A stretch of DNA of 37,791 nt from the NCBI GenBank assembly GCA_024695445.1, contig JAILIG010000091.1:1-37791 (forward strand). Reading direction: 5' to 3'. This DNA comes from Oscillospiraceae bacterium (lineage in GTDB: Bacteria; Bacillota; Clostridia; Oscillospirales; Ruminococcaceae). The first letter of the stretch is position 1, and each line of letters begins with the position of its first letter. Of the stretch, positions 1-7,931 are shown one piece after another. The position numbers and the translations under genes are program-made. The notes under the pieces are model-generated. The model made no database searches, had not been told where the DNA came from, and worked only from the letters and a program-made list of their open reading frames with translations.

Positions 1-1100
1 TCGTGATTGCAACGCATACAGACCGCGGACATATCCACAGCCATATCCTTGTCAACACCTACACGCTGACCGGCAGAAAGCTGAATGCCAATAAAACGAC
101 TTTGGATCGTGTCAAGGAATACTCGGACAGGGTGTGTCTGGCATTCGGTATTCAGCCATATGATAAAAGTCAGGGGAAGGGAAAAACTGTCAGCCATCAT
201 GAGTGGGAAAAACGCAGACAAGGAACTTCATGGAAGCAGAAGCTGCGCACAGAAATCGACAGCCTGATCGGTTCGGTCAAGAATCTGGACGAGCTGCTCT
301 ATGAACTGGAACTGAAAGGCTATGAGGTGAAGAAAGGCAAGTACATCTCCTTGAAAGCGCCGGAACAGCAGCGGTTTATCCGCACAAAAACGCTGGGGGA
401 AGAATACACAGCGGAGAACCTTTCTTCACGAATCCTTTGGGGTGATTTCGGCAGCGGTGCTGTGCTGAAGGACGAACCGTCGCCCCTGCGTGAATGCTAC
501 GAGACAGTCATCGGGCAGGTAATCATGCTTGCCGCGGAAAAGAAAAAGGTTCCGCGCCGAATCAGCAGCACGGAACCCTATTCGCCGGAAAATGATCTGG
601 ATGTACATCGACTGTCAGCACAGCTGACAATTATCAGCTGTGACCGTATTCGTTCTATCGGAGAACTGGAAGGAAAGATCGAAACCGCAAAAGCATCCTA
701 TGAGCAGGCACGACAGGAAATCAATATCCTGACCACCGAGCAGGAACGGCTTTCCTCCCTGATTCAGCAGGCGGAAATCTATTTCGATTTGTCAGGGAAA
801 ACTGATTTGACCGACATGGAACAACTGCGGCTGACGGTCAGCAGGCAGAGTGTGCTGAACAACGGTATCGCAGGTAGAGCCGACCTTGATCGTCTGAAAG
901 CCAAATTGCAGGAAACCGATAACCAGATCGTATCGCTGAAAGAGCCACTCAGGAAGTGTCAGCAGACATATACGGTATACGCTGATATTGCCAAGACCTA
1001 CCGCGAGATTTCACAGGGCGATTATATCTCCAAACTCGTCGAGGAAGAACGCAAGCGGCAGGCTGCCGAAAAGTCGCGCAGGAAGAGTGTGTCACTTTGA
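1..1100 (+). CDS. Relaxase / mobilization protein, 5'-truncated by the window edge
   Basis: The reading frame is open from the window start, so the N-terminus, with the catalytic tyrosine expected of this family, lies outside. The visible part begins with a HIHSH cluster (His at visible residues 10, 12 and 14), the metal-binding histidine motif of MobA/VirD2-type relaxases that nick oriT. About 130 residues of relaxase-like sequence follow, then a long charged region rich in Glu, Gln and Lys (about residues 215-360) that looks coiled-coil. Such relaxases start conjugative transfer of plasmids and integrative elements in Firmicutes. The gene ends 92 bp before the integrase promoter region, which fits one mobile element. 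Base composition looks more AT-rich than the genes after 2900. The family call is confident; whether the element is self-transmissible cannot be judged here. Confidence 0.85.
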   Translation, partial: VIATHTDRGHIHSHILVNTYTLTGRKLNANKTTLDRVKEYSDRVCLAFGIQPYDKSQGKGKTVSHHEWEKRRQGTSWKQKLRTEIDSLIGSVKNLDELLYELELKGYEVKKGKYISLKAPEQQRFIRTKTLGEEYTAENLSSRILWGDFGSGAVLKDEPSPLRECYETVIGQVIMLAAEKKKVPRRISSTEPYSPENDLDVHRLSAQLTIISCDRIRSIGELEGKIETAKASYEQARQEINILTTEQERLSSLIQQAEIYFDLSGKTDLTDMEQLRLTVSRQSVLNNGIAGRADLDRLKAKLQETDNQIVSLKEPLRKCQQTYTVYADIAKTYREISQGDYISKLVEEERKRQAAEKSRRKSVSL

Positions 1101-1192
1101 AATAGCCTAAATAGCCTAAGCTGCAATTCACATCTTGACTTTAAACCGCAAAAGTGATATAATGAAGGCATACAGGAATATGCCATAAAACT
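1101..1192 (+). promoter_or_regulatory. Promoter and possible operator region of the integrase
   Basis: TTGACT (1135-1140) and TATAAT (1158-1163) are separated by exactly 17 bp. A short inverted repeat, GGCATA (1167-1172) and TATGCC (1179-1184), sits over the expected transcription start and could be an operator or a hairpin. Upstream, the 9-base unit AATAGCCTA occurs twice in tandem (about 1101-1119), right after the relaxase stop. The promoter is clear; the operator role is a guess. Confidence 0.7.
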
Positions 1193-1216
1193 ATGTTGAT
1201 AGAAAGGAATCGACCT

Positions 1217-2416
1217 ATGGCATCAATCAGAAAAAGAGGAAATACATACCAGATCCGGGTTTCCTGCGGCTATAACACATCCGGGGATCAAGTTGTTCAG
1301 ATACAGAACTGGACGCCCGACTCAGGGATGACGCAAAAACAGATCGAAAAAGAGCTGAACCGAAGAGCCGTGGAATTTGAGAACGCCTGCAAATTCGGGT
1401 TTCAAAGCACGGTTATCAAGTTTCAGGATTTCGCGGAGCAATGGTTCCGGGAGTATGCGCCCGCAAAGCTCAAGACACAGACAATCCGCAGCTATCATTC
1501 GAGCGAGGCAAAGGTTTACAAGGCGATCGGGCATATGCGCATGGACAAGATCACAACGCGCCTTTTGCAGCAGTTTGTGATGGATGTTGCGAATGAGAAG
1601 CGCTTCAATCACAAAGGCGAACCGATGCCGCCCTATGCGCCGAAAACTGTCCGGAATTACATCACCTTTATCTCTACGGTATTTGACTATGCTGTGCGGA
1701 TGCAGATGCTGTCGGATAATCCGTGCAGAAATGTGGTGATCCCGTCGATCCGGTCGAAAAAGCGGGATATTTACTCGCTGGAAGAAGTGCAGCAGATGCT
1801 GGAGCTGTTTGAGCAGGAAACCGAAGCCAATTACAAGTATACGATCTTCTTCACGCTGGCGGCATTTACCGGACTGCGCCGCGGCGAGCTGCTGGGGCTG
1901 GAATGGAAGGACATCGACTGGAAACATAATATGCTCAGCGTGGTCCGGACTTCCGAATACACAAAGGAAAAGGGTATCTATACAGATACCCCGAAAACGG
2001 AAAGCAGTCAGCGCGTGCTGAAGCTGCCGGATGAACTGATGCAAAAGCTGAAAGCATTTCAGGAATGGCAGAATGGCTGCAAACGTGAACTCGGCAGCAA
2101 GTGGATCGAATGTGACCGGCTGTTCACGAAGACAGACGGCTCCCCGATGGGGATGCGGCAGCCCTACAAGTTTTTTGAACGGTTCTGCAAGAAAACGGGT
2201 ATGCGCTTTGTGAACATACATTCTTTCCGGCATTTTAATGCGTCCATTTTAATCAGCAACGGCGTCGATGTCAAGACGGTACAGGGCTGTTTAGGTCACA
2301 GCAGTGCGACAACGACTTTGAATATTTATGCGCATTCCTTCCAGGCAGCACAGGTCAGAGCGATGGACAGCGTGGCAGACTGCATCCTGAAACGTGACAC
2401 CAAAAGCAGCGCCTGA
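1217..2416 (+). CDS. int: Tyrosine recombinase / site-specific integrase (Tn916/phage type)
   Basis: This 399-residue integrase catalyses excision and integration of the mobile element. The catalytic set is complete: Arg221 (TGLRRGE), Lys260 (TPKTE), His335 and Arg338 (HSFRH), His361 (GHSS) and the nucleophile Tyr371 (NIYAHS). The N-terminal part (about residues 1-55) resembles an arm-site-binding domain, followed by a SAM-like core-binding domain (about 60-170). The ATG at 1217 is preferred because AGAAAGGA lies 8 bases upstream; the ATG at 1193 would put that site inside the gene. It has its own promoter and reads towards the 3' end of tRNA-Trp about 107 bp away, the usual arrangement for tRNA-targeting integrases. 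All key residues are present, so it is probably active. Confidence 0.95.
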   Translation: MASIRKRGNTYQIRVSCGYNTSGDQVVQIQNWTPDSGMTQKQIEKELNRRAVEFENACKFGFQSTVIKFQDFAEQWFREYAPAKLKTQTIRSYHSSEAKVYKAIGHMRMDKITTRLLQQFVMDVANEKRFNHKGEPMPPYAPKTVRNYITFISTVFDYAVRMQMLSDNPCRNVVIPSIRSKKRDIYSLEEVQQMLELFEQETEANYKYTIFFTLAAFTGLRRGELLGLEWKDIDWKHNMLSVVRTSEYTKEKGIYTDTPKTESSQRVLKLPDELMQKLKAFQEWQNGCKRELGSKWIECDRLFTKTDGSPMGMRQPYKFFERFCKKTGMRFVNIHSFRHFNASILISNGVDVKTVQGCLGHSSATTTLNIYAHSFQAAQVRAMDSVADCILKRDTKSSA

Positions 2417-2473
2417 AATGCGAATTTTCAGAATAATGGACAAATAAAGGACAAAACCACGATTTCTATAAAA

Positions 2474-2512
2474 ATCAAAATCCGGAAACCGCGTATCTGC
2501 GCGATTTCCGGA
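2474..2512 (-). terminator. Terminator of tRNA-Trp (hairpin 2481-2512)
   Basis: TCCGGAAA (2481-2488) pairs with TTTCCGGA (2505-2512), extended inward by CGCG-type pairs with a single mismatch. Read on the minus strand, the stem is followed by TTTTGATTTTTAT, a U-rich tail. The hairpin therefore terminates the tRNA transcript and lies on the element side of the probable insertion point. Confidence 0.7.
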
Positions 2513-2522
2513 GCCTAAAATA

Positions 2523-2598
2523 TGGCAGGGGCAGAAGGAATCGAACCCTCGGCACACGGATTTGGAGTCCGTTGCTCTACCAGCTGAGCTATACCCCT
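2523..2598 (-). tRNA. trnW: tRNA-Trp (anticodon CCA)
   Basis: The minus strand folds as a standard cloverleaf. The acceptor strand AGGGGTA starts at 2598 and pairs with TGCCCCT ending at 2527. The D arm contains AGCTCAGCTGGTAGAGC, the T arm GGTTCGATTCC, and the anticodon loop CTCCAAA shows anticodon CCA. The discriminator base is G (complement of 2526), as usual for bacterial tRNA-Trp, and the CCA end is encoded (2523-2525). It is the probable insertion site of the element to its left. Its anticodon and discriminator match the T-box of the trp operon at 15990. Confidence 0.97.
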
Positions 2599-2609
2599 AA
2601 GACCAGATT

Positions 2610-2638
2610 ATTATAACACAAACGGCACAGTTTGTCAA
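2610..2638 (-). promoter_or_regulatory. Promoter of tRNA-Trp
   Basis: On the minus strand a perfect TTGACA (2638-2633) and TATAAT (2615-2610) are spaced by 17 bp. Transcription would start a few bases before the tRNA 5' end at 2598. Confidence 0.9.
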
Positions 2639-2834
2639 GGGGGAAATCAAAAAAATTTTGAGACGGGAGCCGAAAAGCTTGAATCTGTGCGATTTTCCCT
2701 TGTGATTCGTGAGATCCGGGGCAAAATGCGGCCGCTGCGATCTCCGGATTCTGCATCCAACTGTCCGGAAACTGTGCGCAATCCGCTTTCATTTCATACG
2801 AAATGCAGAAAAACACTTTGCTTTGCGGGAGCCC
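2639..2834. other. Intergenic stretch, nothing recognised
   Basis: Between the tRNA-Trp promoter and the glnN promoter there is no convincing gene, RNA fold or repeat. Short open frames here lack ribosome-binding sites. Confidence 0.5.
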
Positions 2835-2863
2835 TTGCAATCGGCGGGAAAATCTGTTATAAT
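2835..2863 (+). promoter_or_regulatory. Promoter of the glnN operon
   Basis: TTGCAA (2835-2840) and TATAAT (2858-2863) are separated by 17 bp. The leader to the start codon is about 80 bases and contains the ribosome-binding-site hairpin described next. Confidence 0.8.
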
Positions 2864-2910
2864 ATATGTTGCGGGAGTAGGCTTGACGGCAGACTGCCGC
2901 AGAGAATCTG

Positions 2911-2950
2911 AAAGGAGGCGTATTTCCCGACGGGGAAATACGAGTGAGAG
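2911..2950 (+). promoter_or_regulatory. Ribosome-binding site with hairpin spacer before glnN
   Basis: A very strong AAAGGAGG (2911-2918) lies 32 bases before the ATG at 2951, too far for normal initiation. Between them 2919-2928 and 2933-2942 form a perfect 10-bp hairpin with a 4-base loop (GACG). Folding it would leave an effective spacing of 8 bases. A TGA at 2945-2947, in frame with the gene, rules out an earlier start. Confidence 0.7.
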
Positions 2951-5056
2951 ATGATGGATTCCAAAGTGACGCCGGATGAATATTTCGGCAGCAATGTCTT
3001 CAATGCCCGTGTCATGGCGAACTGCCTGCCGCATAAGGTCTATGAAGCGGTCATGAGTACCCGCACGCTGGGAACTCCGCTGCCGAAGGAGGCAGCCGAT
3101 GTTGTGGCGAATGCGATGAAGGACTGGGCGATTTCCAAGGGCTGTACGCATTACACCCACTGGTTCCAGCCGATGACCGGTGTCACTGCCGAGAAGCACG
3201 ATGCGTTTCTGACGCCGCGCGGCAGCGGGGTGATTCTCGAATTCTCCGGCAAGGAGCTGATTAAGGGCGAGCCGGATGCGTCCTCGTTCCCGTCGGGCGG
3301 TCTGCGCGCGACTTTTGAGGCGAGAGGCTATACCGCATGGGATCCGACCTCCGATGCGTTTATCAAGGACCGCACGCTCTGCATTCCGACGGGCTTCTGC
3401 GCGTATACGGGCGAGGTGCTGGACAAGAAAACGCCGCTGCTGCGCTCGATGGAAGCCGTCAGCCGCGCCAGCGTCCGGATGCTCCGGCTGTTCGGCAATC
3501 AGACCGTGCAGCGTGTCATGACCAATGTCGGACCGGAGCAGGAGTATTTTCTGATTGACAAAGCGTCCTATGACGCCCGCGAGGATCTGATCCTGACCGG
3601 CAGAACGCTGTTCGGCGCGATGCCGCCCAAGGGCGAAGAAATGGACGATCACTATTTCGGCAATCTGACGCAGCGTGTTTCGGACTTTATGCGCGAACTG
3701 GATGAGGAGCTGTGGAAGCTCGGCATCTACGCGAAGACCGAGCACAACGAGGTCGCGCCTGCGCAGCATGAGCTGGCGCCGGTCTATACGACCTCCAACA
3801 TTGCCGCCGACCACAACCAGCTCACGATGGAGCTGATGAAGAAAACCGCGCTGAAGCACGGTCTGGTTTGCCTGCTGCACGAAAAGCCGTTTGCGGGCAT
3901 CAGCGGCTCCGGCAAGCATAACAACTGGTCGCTTTCGACCGATGACGGACAGAATCTGCTCGATCCGGGCGACACGCCGCAGGAGAACATGATTTTCCTG
4001 CTGACGCTCTGCGCGATTCTGAAGGGCGTGAAGGAGTATGCACCGCTGCTGCGGATTGCATCGGCCTCCGCGGGCAATGACTGCCGTCTGGGCGGAAACG
4101 AAGCGCCGCCGACCGTGATTTCCGTATTTATCGGTGATGATTTACAGCGTGTGCTGGATGCGATTGAGCAGGGCAAGACGCTGATCGGCAGCGGCAAGGA
4201 GCGCTTCAACCTCGGTGTCGATGCGATGCCGCAGTTCCGCAAGGACGCAACCGACCGCAACCGCACCTCGCCGATGGCATTTACCGGCAACAAGTTCGAG
4301 TTCCGGATGCTCGGTTCTGCGGATTCGATTTCCTGCTTCAATTTCGTGATGAACACGATTTTTGCGTCGGAGGTCACGGCGTTCTGCGACGAGCTGGAAC
4401 AGGCCGCCGATTTCAAGACGGCACTGAACGATCTGCTTGTCCGCACAATCCGCGAAAACAGGGACATCATCTTCAACGGCAACGGCTACGGCGATGCGTG
4501 GTTTGCCGAGTGCAAGCGCCGCGGTCTGCCGAATTATCCCTCGACCGTGGAAGCGCTGATGCAGTATGACCGTCCGGAGTTTGTGCAGATTTTCGAGGCG
4601 CAGAAGGTTCTGACCGGCGCCGAGATTACATCCCGCAAGGAGATTCTGCTTGAAAATTACAGCAAGACGGTCTGCATCGAGGCAAAGACGATGCTCGACA
4701 TGGCGCGCAAGAAGATTCTGCCGGTTGTCATCTCCTATACAAAGGAGCTGCTGGACGCCGTTTCCCGCAAGCATGAGATGTTCGGCGACCTGCGGATGAA
4801 TGCCAGAGTGGAGGAGGCACTGGCCGAGAAGATCAGTGACCTGACGGCGGCGCTCTATGATGCGATCGAGGATCTCCGCGAGCAGATTTCCGCTGCGGCA
4901 AATGCCGGTGATGCCATTGAAACGGCACAGGCATACCGCAGACTGGTCGTGCCGGCTATGGAGCGGATGCGCACGACGGCGGACGCACTGGAGGTGCTGG
5001 TGCCGCAGGATCAGTGGCCGTTCCCGTGCTATTCCGAAATCCTTTACAACATTTGA
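2951..5056 (+). CDS. glnN: Glutamine synthetase type III
   Basis: This 701-residue protein has the usual length of GSIII, the large dodecameric form that makes glutamine from glutamate, ammonia and ATP. GSIII is characteristic of Bacteroides, cyanobacteria and Ruminococcus-like clostridia. Recognisable features are the GSIII N-terminus, a substrate-binding stretch with HNEVAPAQHE, the SGKHNNWS block, GNEAPP, and NKFEFRMLGS near the ATP site, all in the expected order. The C-terminal extension (about residues 560-701) is helical, as in GSIII. The start is ATG 2951 or 2954, since an in-frame stop lies just upstream. It is the first gene of a plus-strand operon running to pyrE. No nitrogen-responsive site was recognised in the leader. 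Confidence 0.96.
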   Translation: MMDSKVTPDEYFGSNVFNARVMANCLPHKVYEAVMSTRTLGTPLPKEAADVVANAMKDWAISKGCTHYTHWFQPMTGVTAEKHDAFLTPRGSGVILEFSGKELIKGEPDASSFPSGGLRATFEARGYTAWDPTSDAFIKDRTLCIPTGFCAYTGEVLDKKTPLLRSMEAVSRASVRMLRLFGNQTVQRVMTNVGPEQEYFLIDKASYDAREDLILTGRTLFGAMPPKGEEMDDHYFGNLTQRVSDFMRELDEELWKLGIYAKTEHNEVAPAQHELAPVYTTSNIAADHNQLTMELMKKTALKHGLVCLLHEKPFAGISGSGKHNNWSLSTDDGQNLLDPGDTPQENMIFLLTLCAILKGVKEYAPLLRIASASAGNDCRLGGNEAPPTVISVFIGDDLQRVLDAIEQGKTLIGSGKERFNLGVDAMPQFRKDATDRNRTSPMAFTGNKFEFRMLGSADSISCFNFVMNTIFASEVTAFCDELEQAADFKTALNDLLVRTIRENRDIIFNGNGYGDAWFAECKRRGLPNYPSTVEALMQYDRPEFVQIFEAQKVLTGAEITSRKEILLENYSKTVCIEAKTMLDMARKKILPVVISYTKELLDAVSRKHEMFGDLRMNARVEEALAEKISDLTAALYDAIEDLREQISAAANAGDAIETAQAYRRLVVPAMERMRTTADALEVLVPQDQWPFPCYSEILYNI

Positions 5057-5062
5057 TGTGCG

Positions 5063-5446
5063 ATGCAGAAGCCCAAAAAGGTGACGGGTGCCGGAAAAGT
5101 GCTGGCCTTGTCGGCAGCTGTGCTGATTCTGCTCACCGCAGCGGCCTGCATTTATCTGCGGCACTATATGCACAAGGATACGCTGATACTTTCCTGCTTT
5201 ACAAAGCAGGAGGCAGACGGCACATATTATGCGCAGGCTCCGGATTCCCGCAGCAGCATTCGCGTGGAATCGGATGTGGACCTGATGCCCTATCTGGCAG
5301 ATTCCGATGCAGTGCTGACCGTTTCCGGCGAGGTGACGCGGCTGCGGATTGCGCATTTTGACGGCATGGGCGTGTATCTGCCCTGTCTGTGCTATGATTA
5401 CCGGATTCACGCCGTGATCTCGGCGGAGCCGGCACCGGAGGAGTGA
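5063..5446 (+). CDS. Small membrane-anchored protein with a beta-rich domain, unknown function
   Basis: A 127-residue protein starting 6 bp after glnN, so probably translated by coupling. Residues about 12-32 form one hydrophobic segment, with a basic N-terminus suggesting that the rest is outside. The remaining part is short and beta-rich (DAVLTVSGEVTRL, then IHAVISAEP) and resembles an OB-fold of the tRNA_anti-like kind; this is a visual impression, not a verified family. Its last codons overlap the start proposed for mutY. The lipoprotein at 28868 has a comparable pattern, so the two may belong to a loosely related group of exported OB-fold proteins. No function is assigned. Confidence 0.7.
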   Translation: MQKPKKVTGAGKVLALSAAVLILLTAAACIYLRHYMHKDTLILSCFTKQEADGTYYAQAPDSRSSIRVESDVDLMPYLADSDAVLTVSGEVTRLRIAHFDGMGVYLPCLCYDYRIHAVISAEPAPEE

Positions 5447-6540
5447 AAAGCCACTTGCAGAACGACGAACAGCGGAATCGGATGCTTTCGGCGCTGCTTT
5501 CATGGTTTGCGGAGAATGCCCGCGACCTGCCGTGGCGCGCCGACCGGGAGCCGTATCATGTCTGGCTCTCGGAGATCATGCTCCAGCAGACGCGTGTGGA
5601 AGCGGTAAAGCCCTATTATACGTGCTTTTTGAGCACGCTGCCGGATATTCCGGCGCTGGCGGACTGCGATGAGGAGCTGCTTCTGAAGCTCTGGGAGGGC
5701 CTCGGCTATTACAGCCGTGTCCGGAATCTGCAAAAAGGCGCAAAACAGATCATGACGCAGTACGGCGGAGTTTTTCCGCGCACCTATGCGGAAATCCGTG
5801 CAATCTCCGGCATCGGGGACTACACGGCGGGCGCCGTCGGCTCGATCTGTTTTGACCTGCCGGAGCCTGCGGTGGACGGCAATGTGCTGCGCGTCATGAC
5901 GAGACTGACCGCGGACGGCCGCTGCACCGATGAACCGGCCGTGAAGCGCGAAATCCGCGAGACACTGCGTGTTTTGTACCGGCAGACGGCTGCCGGCACA
6001 CGCGGAACGCTGACGCAGGCGCTGATGGAACTCGGCGCGACGGTCTGTGTGCCGAACGGCGCGCCGCACTGCGGCGTCTGTCCGCTGCGAGAGGACTGTG
6101 CGGCACACCGGAGCGGCTGCGAGATGCAGTTTCCGGTGCGAAAGCAGAAAAAGGCCCGCAGAACCGAGCATTACACCGTGTATATTTTGCAGTGCGGCGA
6201 CAAAATCGCCGTGCGAAAGCGCCCTTCAGCCGGGCTGCTGGCGGGACTTTGGGAGCTGCCGCATCTGGACGGGCTCATGGAGGCGCAGCCGGCGCTCGAT
6301 GCAGCAAAATGCTGGCAGACCGGCACGGCGGAGATTGTTTCTGTGCGGCGGCGCAGTCATATTTTTACGCATATTGAGTGGAAGATGAACTGTGTGCATT
6401 TGCTCGTGACGCAAATGCCGGACTGCTTTACATGGGTTACGAAAGCACAGCTTCACGCAGAGACGGCACTGCCGACCGCGTTCCGCATCTGTCTGCCGGA
6501 CGGGTTTGACGGAGCGGAAACGGCGTTTCTGACAAACTGA
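5443..6540 (+). CDS. mutY: A/G-specific adenine glycosylase MutY
   Basis: MutY removes adenine mispaired with 8-oxoguanine. The N-terminal helix-hairpin-helix glycosylase domain shows SEIMLQQTRVEAV with the catalytic Glu, GIGDYTAGAVGS (the HhH hairpin) and VDGNVLRV with the catalytic Asp. Four cysteines for a 4Fe-4S cluster follow, but the first spacing is C-X7-C rather than the usual C-X6-C, then X2 and X5. The C-terminal part (about residues 230-365) looks like the NUDIX-like 8-oxoG-reading domain. The length (365) is normal. The start is uncertain: GTG 5443 overlaps the previous stop and touches GGAGGAG directly; TTG 5455 has a better distance; ATG 5482 is also possible. Confidence 0.93.
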   Translation: MKSHLQNDEQRNRMLSALLSWFAENARDLPWRADREPYHVWLSEIMLQQTRVEAVKPYYTCFLSTLPDIPALADCDEELLLKLWEGLGYYSRVRNLQKGAKQIMTQYGGVFPRTYAEIRAISGIGDYTAGAVGSICFDLPEPAVDGNVLRVMTRLTADGRCTDEPAVKREIRETLRVLYRQTAAGTRGTLTQALMELGATVCVPNGAPHCGVCPLREDCAAHRSGCEMQFPVRKQKKARRTEHYTVYILQCGDKIAVRKRPSAGLLAGLWELPHLDGLMEAQPALDAAKCWQTGTAEIVSVRRRSHIFTHIEWKMNCVHLLVTQMPDCFTWVTKAQLHAETALPTAFRICLPDGFDGAETAFLTN

Positions 6541-6558
6541 GGAGAGGGGGCCTGTACG

Positions 6559-7902
6559 ATGCCGCATTCATCCGGAGGCGGTTCTCACAGCGGCGGCAGC
6601 CACGGGGGCAGCCACAGCAGCGGAGGAAGTCACAGCAGCAGCGGCGGCAGCTCCTCCACTTCACCGGTCAGAAAGAGACCGTATCCCGGCGCACACCGGT
6701 ACCGCTATCGCCGGTTCGGCTCAGACCGCTATTTCTATTCTTCCGTCGAGCCGAAAAAGATTTTTCATCCGGCAAGACTGCTGATCGGTCTGTTCTATAT
6801 TCCCTTCCTGCTGCCGATTATCGCGGGGATACCCACGCAGCTGCGGAAAGCTTTTCAGAAGGGACCGGACGAGATCATCATTCAGGATGAAGCAAATTTG
6901 CTCGGCTCACAGGACTCCCTGCAGGAGGAAATGCGCGCCTTTTACAAAAAAACTGCCGTTACGCCGGCGGTCATTACGGTTCACAACGAGGACTGGAACA
7001 GCCGCTACAATACGCTGGAAAGCTATGCGTACGACCGGTATGTCCGGGAATTTGACGATGAATTGCACTGGCTGATTGTGTATTCCGAACCCAAGAACCC
7101 CGATCCGAAGTTCGTGGAATGGTACTGGGAGGGAATGCAGGGTGATGACACCGATCCGGTTCTGACAGACCATGTGACATCGCAGTTCACTTCTTATGTC
7201 TATGAGAATCTGAAGGCGGTCAGTGAGAATCAGTCCGTGGGAGAGCAGACCGTGAGCACGGTGTTATCAAACGGCTTTCATCTTGTGACGGACATTGCCG
7301 AACGGCCGGGGCTGTTCAGCCGTCTGAAAACCGTATTTTCTTTCTGGCCGGTGCTGCTGTTCCTCGGCTTCCACGCTTACTTCATGATGGGGCTGAACGA
7401 GCTGAAATACCGCAAGGCGGAGCTTGTACCGGACGATCCGAATGAGATTCCGGCCGTTCCGGACGGCACAGACCGTTTCGATGGGATGCAGCAGTCATAC
7501 GGTACACAGCAGCCCTACGGCACACAGCAGCCTTATGGCGCACAGCAGCCCTACGGTACACAGCAGCCCTACGGCGCGCAGCAGCCCTACGGTACACAGC
7601 AGCCATACGGCACGCAGCAGCCATACGGTACGCAGCAGCCATACGGCGCGCAGCAGCCATACGGCACGCAGCAGCCGTGGCCGGCGGAAATGCCTTCCCT
7701 GCAGCCGGCAGAACCGGAGCCGACCTATGAGCTGCCGCCGCTTCTGGAAGCCCCGAAGCCGGATCCGGACGAATTGCAGACAGATGTCTGCCGCTGGTGC
7801 GGAATTCGGTATGTCCGCGGCATTCAGTATTGCCCGGGATGCGGCGTATCTCTCGCGGAGTTCCGCCGCGACGATCCGCCAAATACAGGAACTGTTTCAT
7901 AA
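6559..7902 (+). CDS. Membrane protein with TPM-like domain, hexapeptide repeat and zinc ribbon
   Basis: This 447-residue protein has an unusual mosaic. Residues 1-34 are almost only Gly, Ser and His. A hydrophobic segment (about 75-93) is followed by a soluble domain (about 110-245) resembling the TPM fold: a QDEANLLG start, then a region with ITVHNEDW and LHWLIVYS. A second membrane segment follows (about 262-280). Residues 314-373 are ten tandem copies of YG(T/A)QQP. The C-terminus has a zinc ribbon beginning at Cys411 (CRWC, then CPGC). The start is ATG 6559 after AGGAGAGGGGG. It lies 18 bp after mutY and 29 bp before pyrE. The TPM call is moderate; role and partners are unknown. Confidence 0.8.
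   Translation: MPHSSGGGSHSGGSHGGSHSSGGSHSSSGGSSSTSPVRKRPYPGAHRYRYRRFGSDRYFYSSVEPKKIFHPARLLIGLFYIPFLLPIIAGIPTQLRKAFQKGPDEIIIQDEANLLGSQDSLQEEMRAFYKKTAVTPAVITVHNEDWNSRYNTLESYAYDRYVREFDDELHWLIVYSEPKNPDPKFVEWYWEGMQGDDTDPVLTDHVTSQFTSYVYENLKAVSENQSVGEQTVSTVLSNGFHLVTDIAERPGLFSRLKTVFSFWPVLLFLGFHAYFMMGLNELKYRKAELVPDDPNEIPAVPDGTDRFDGMQQSYGTQQPYGTQQPYGAQQPYGTQQPYGAQQPYGTQQPYGTQQPYGTQQPYGAQQPYGTQQPWPAEMPSLQPAEPEPTYELPPLLEAPKPDPDELQTDVCRWCGIRYVRGIQYCPGCGVSLAEFRRDDPPNTGTVS
7498..7677 (+). repeat. Tandem 18-bp repeat (10 units) inside the TPM-like gene
   Basis: Ten consecutive 18-base units encode YG(T/A)QQP. Units differ only at the Thr/Ala codon and at wobble positions (tac/tat, ggt/ggc). The frame is kept throughout. 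Such short, nearly identical units can change copy number by slippage. Confidence 0.95.
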
Positions 7903-7931
7903 TTCAGAGAATCGGAAAGGAAGTTTGACAC

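Larger units (their letters stand above)
1..2545. mobile_element. Right end of an integrative mobilizable/conjugative element inserted at tRNA-Trp
   Basis: A relaxase and a tyrosine integrase lie side by side, and the integrase is followed by the 3' end of tRNA-Trp. The right junction is expected within the 3' part of the tRNA gene (about 2523-2545), which the element would regenerate on insertion. The other end and the duplicated att core lie to the left of the window. The genes are seen; the exact junction is inferred. Confidence 0.7.

Noticed and set aside
2789-3919. Long minus-strand open frame opposite glnN
   Set aside because: It is a shadow of the glnN codon pattern, with no ribosome-binding site and Arg/His/Gln-rich sequence.
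4142-5503. 453-residue minus-strand open frame
   Set aside because: Lies antisense to glnN, the small membrane gene and the mutY start, which are all real; composition is typical of an antisense frame.
7498-7677. CRISPR-like array
   Set aside because: The 18-bp units are directly tandem without spacers and encode an in-frame peptide repeat.
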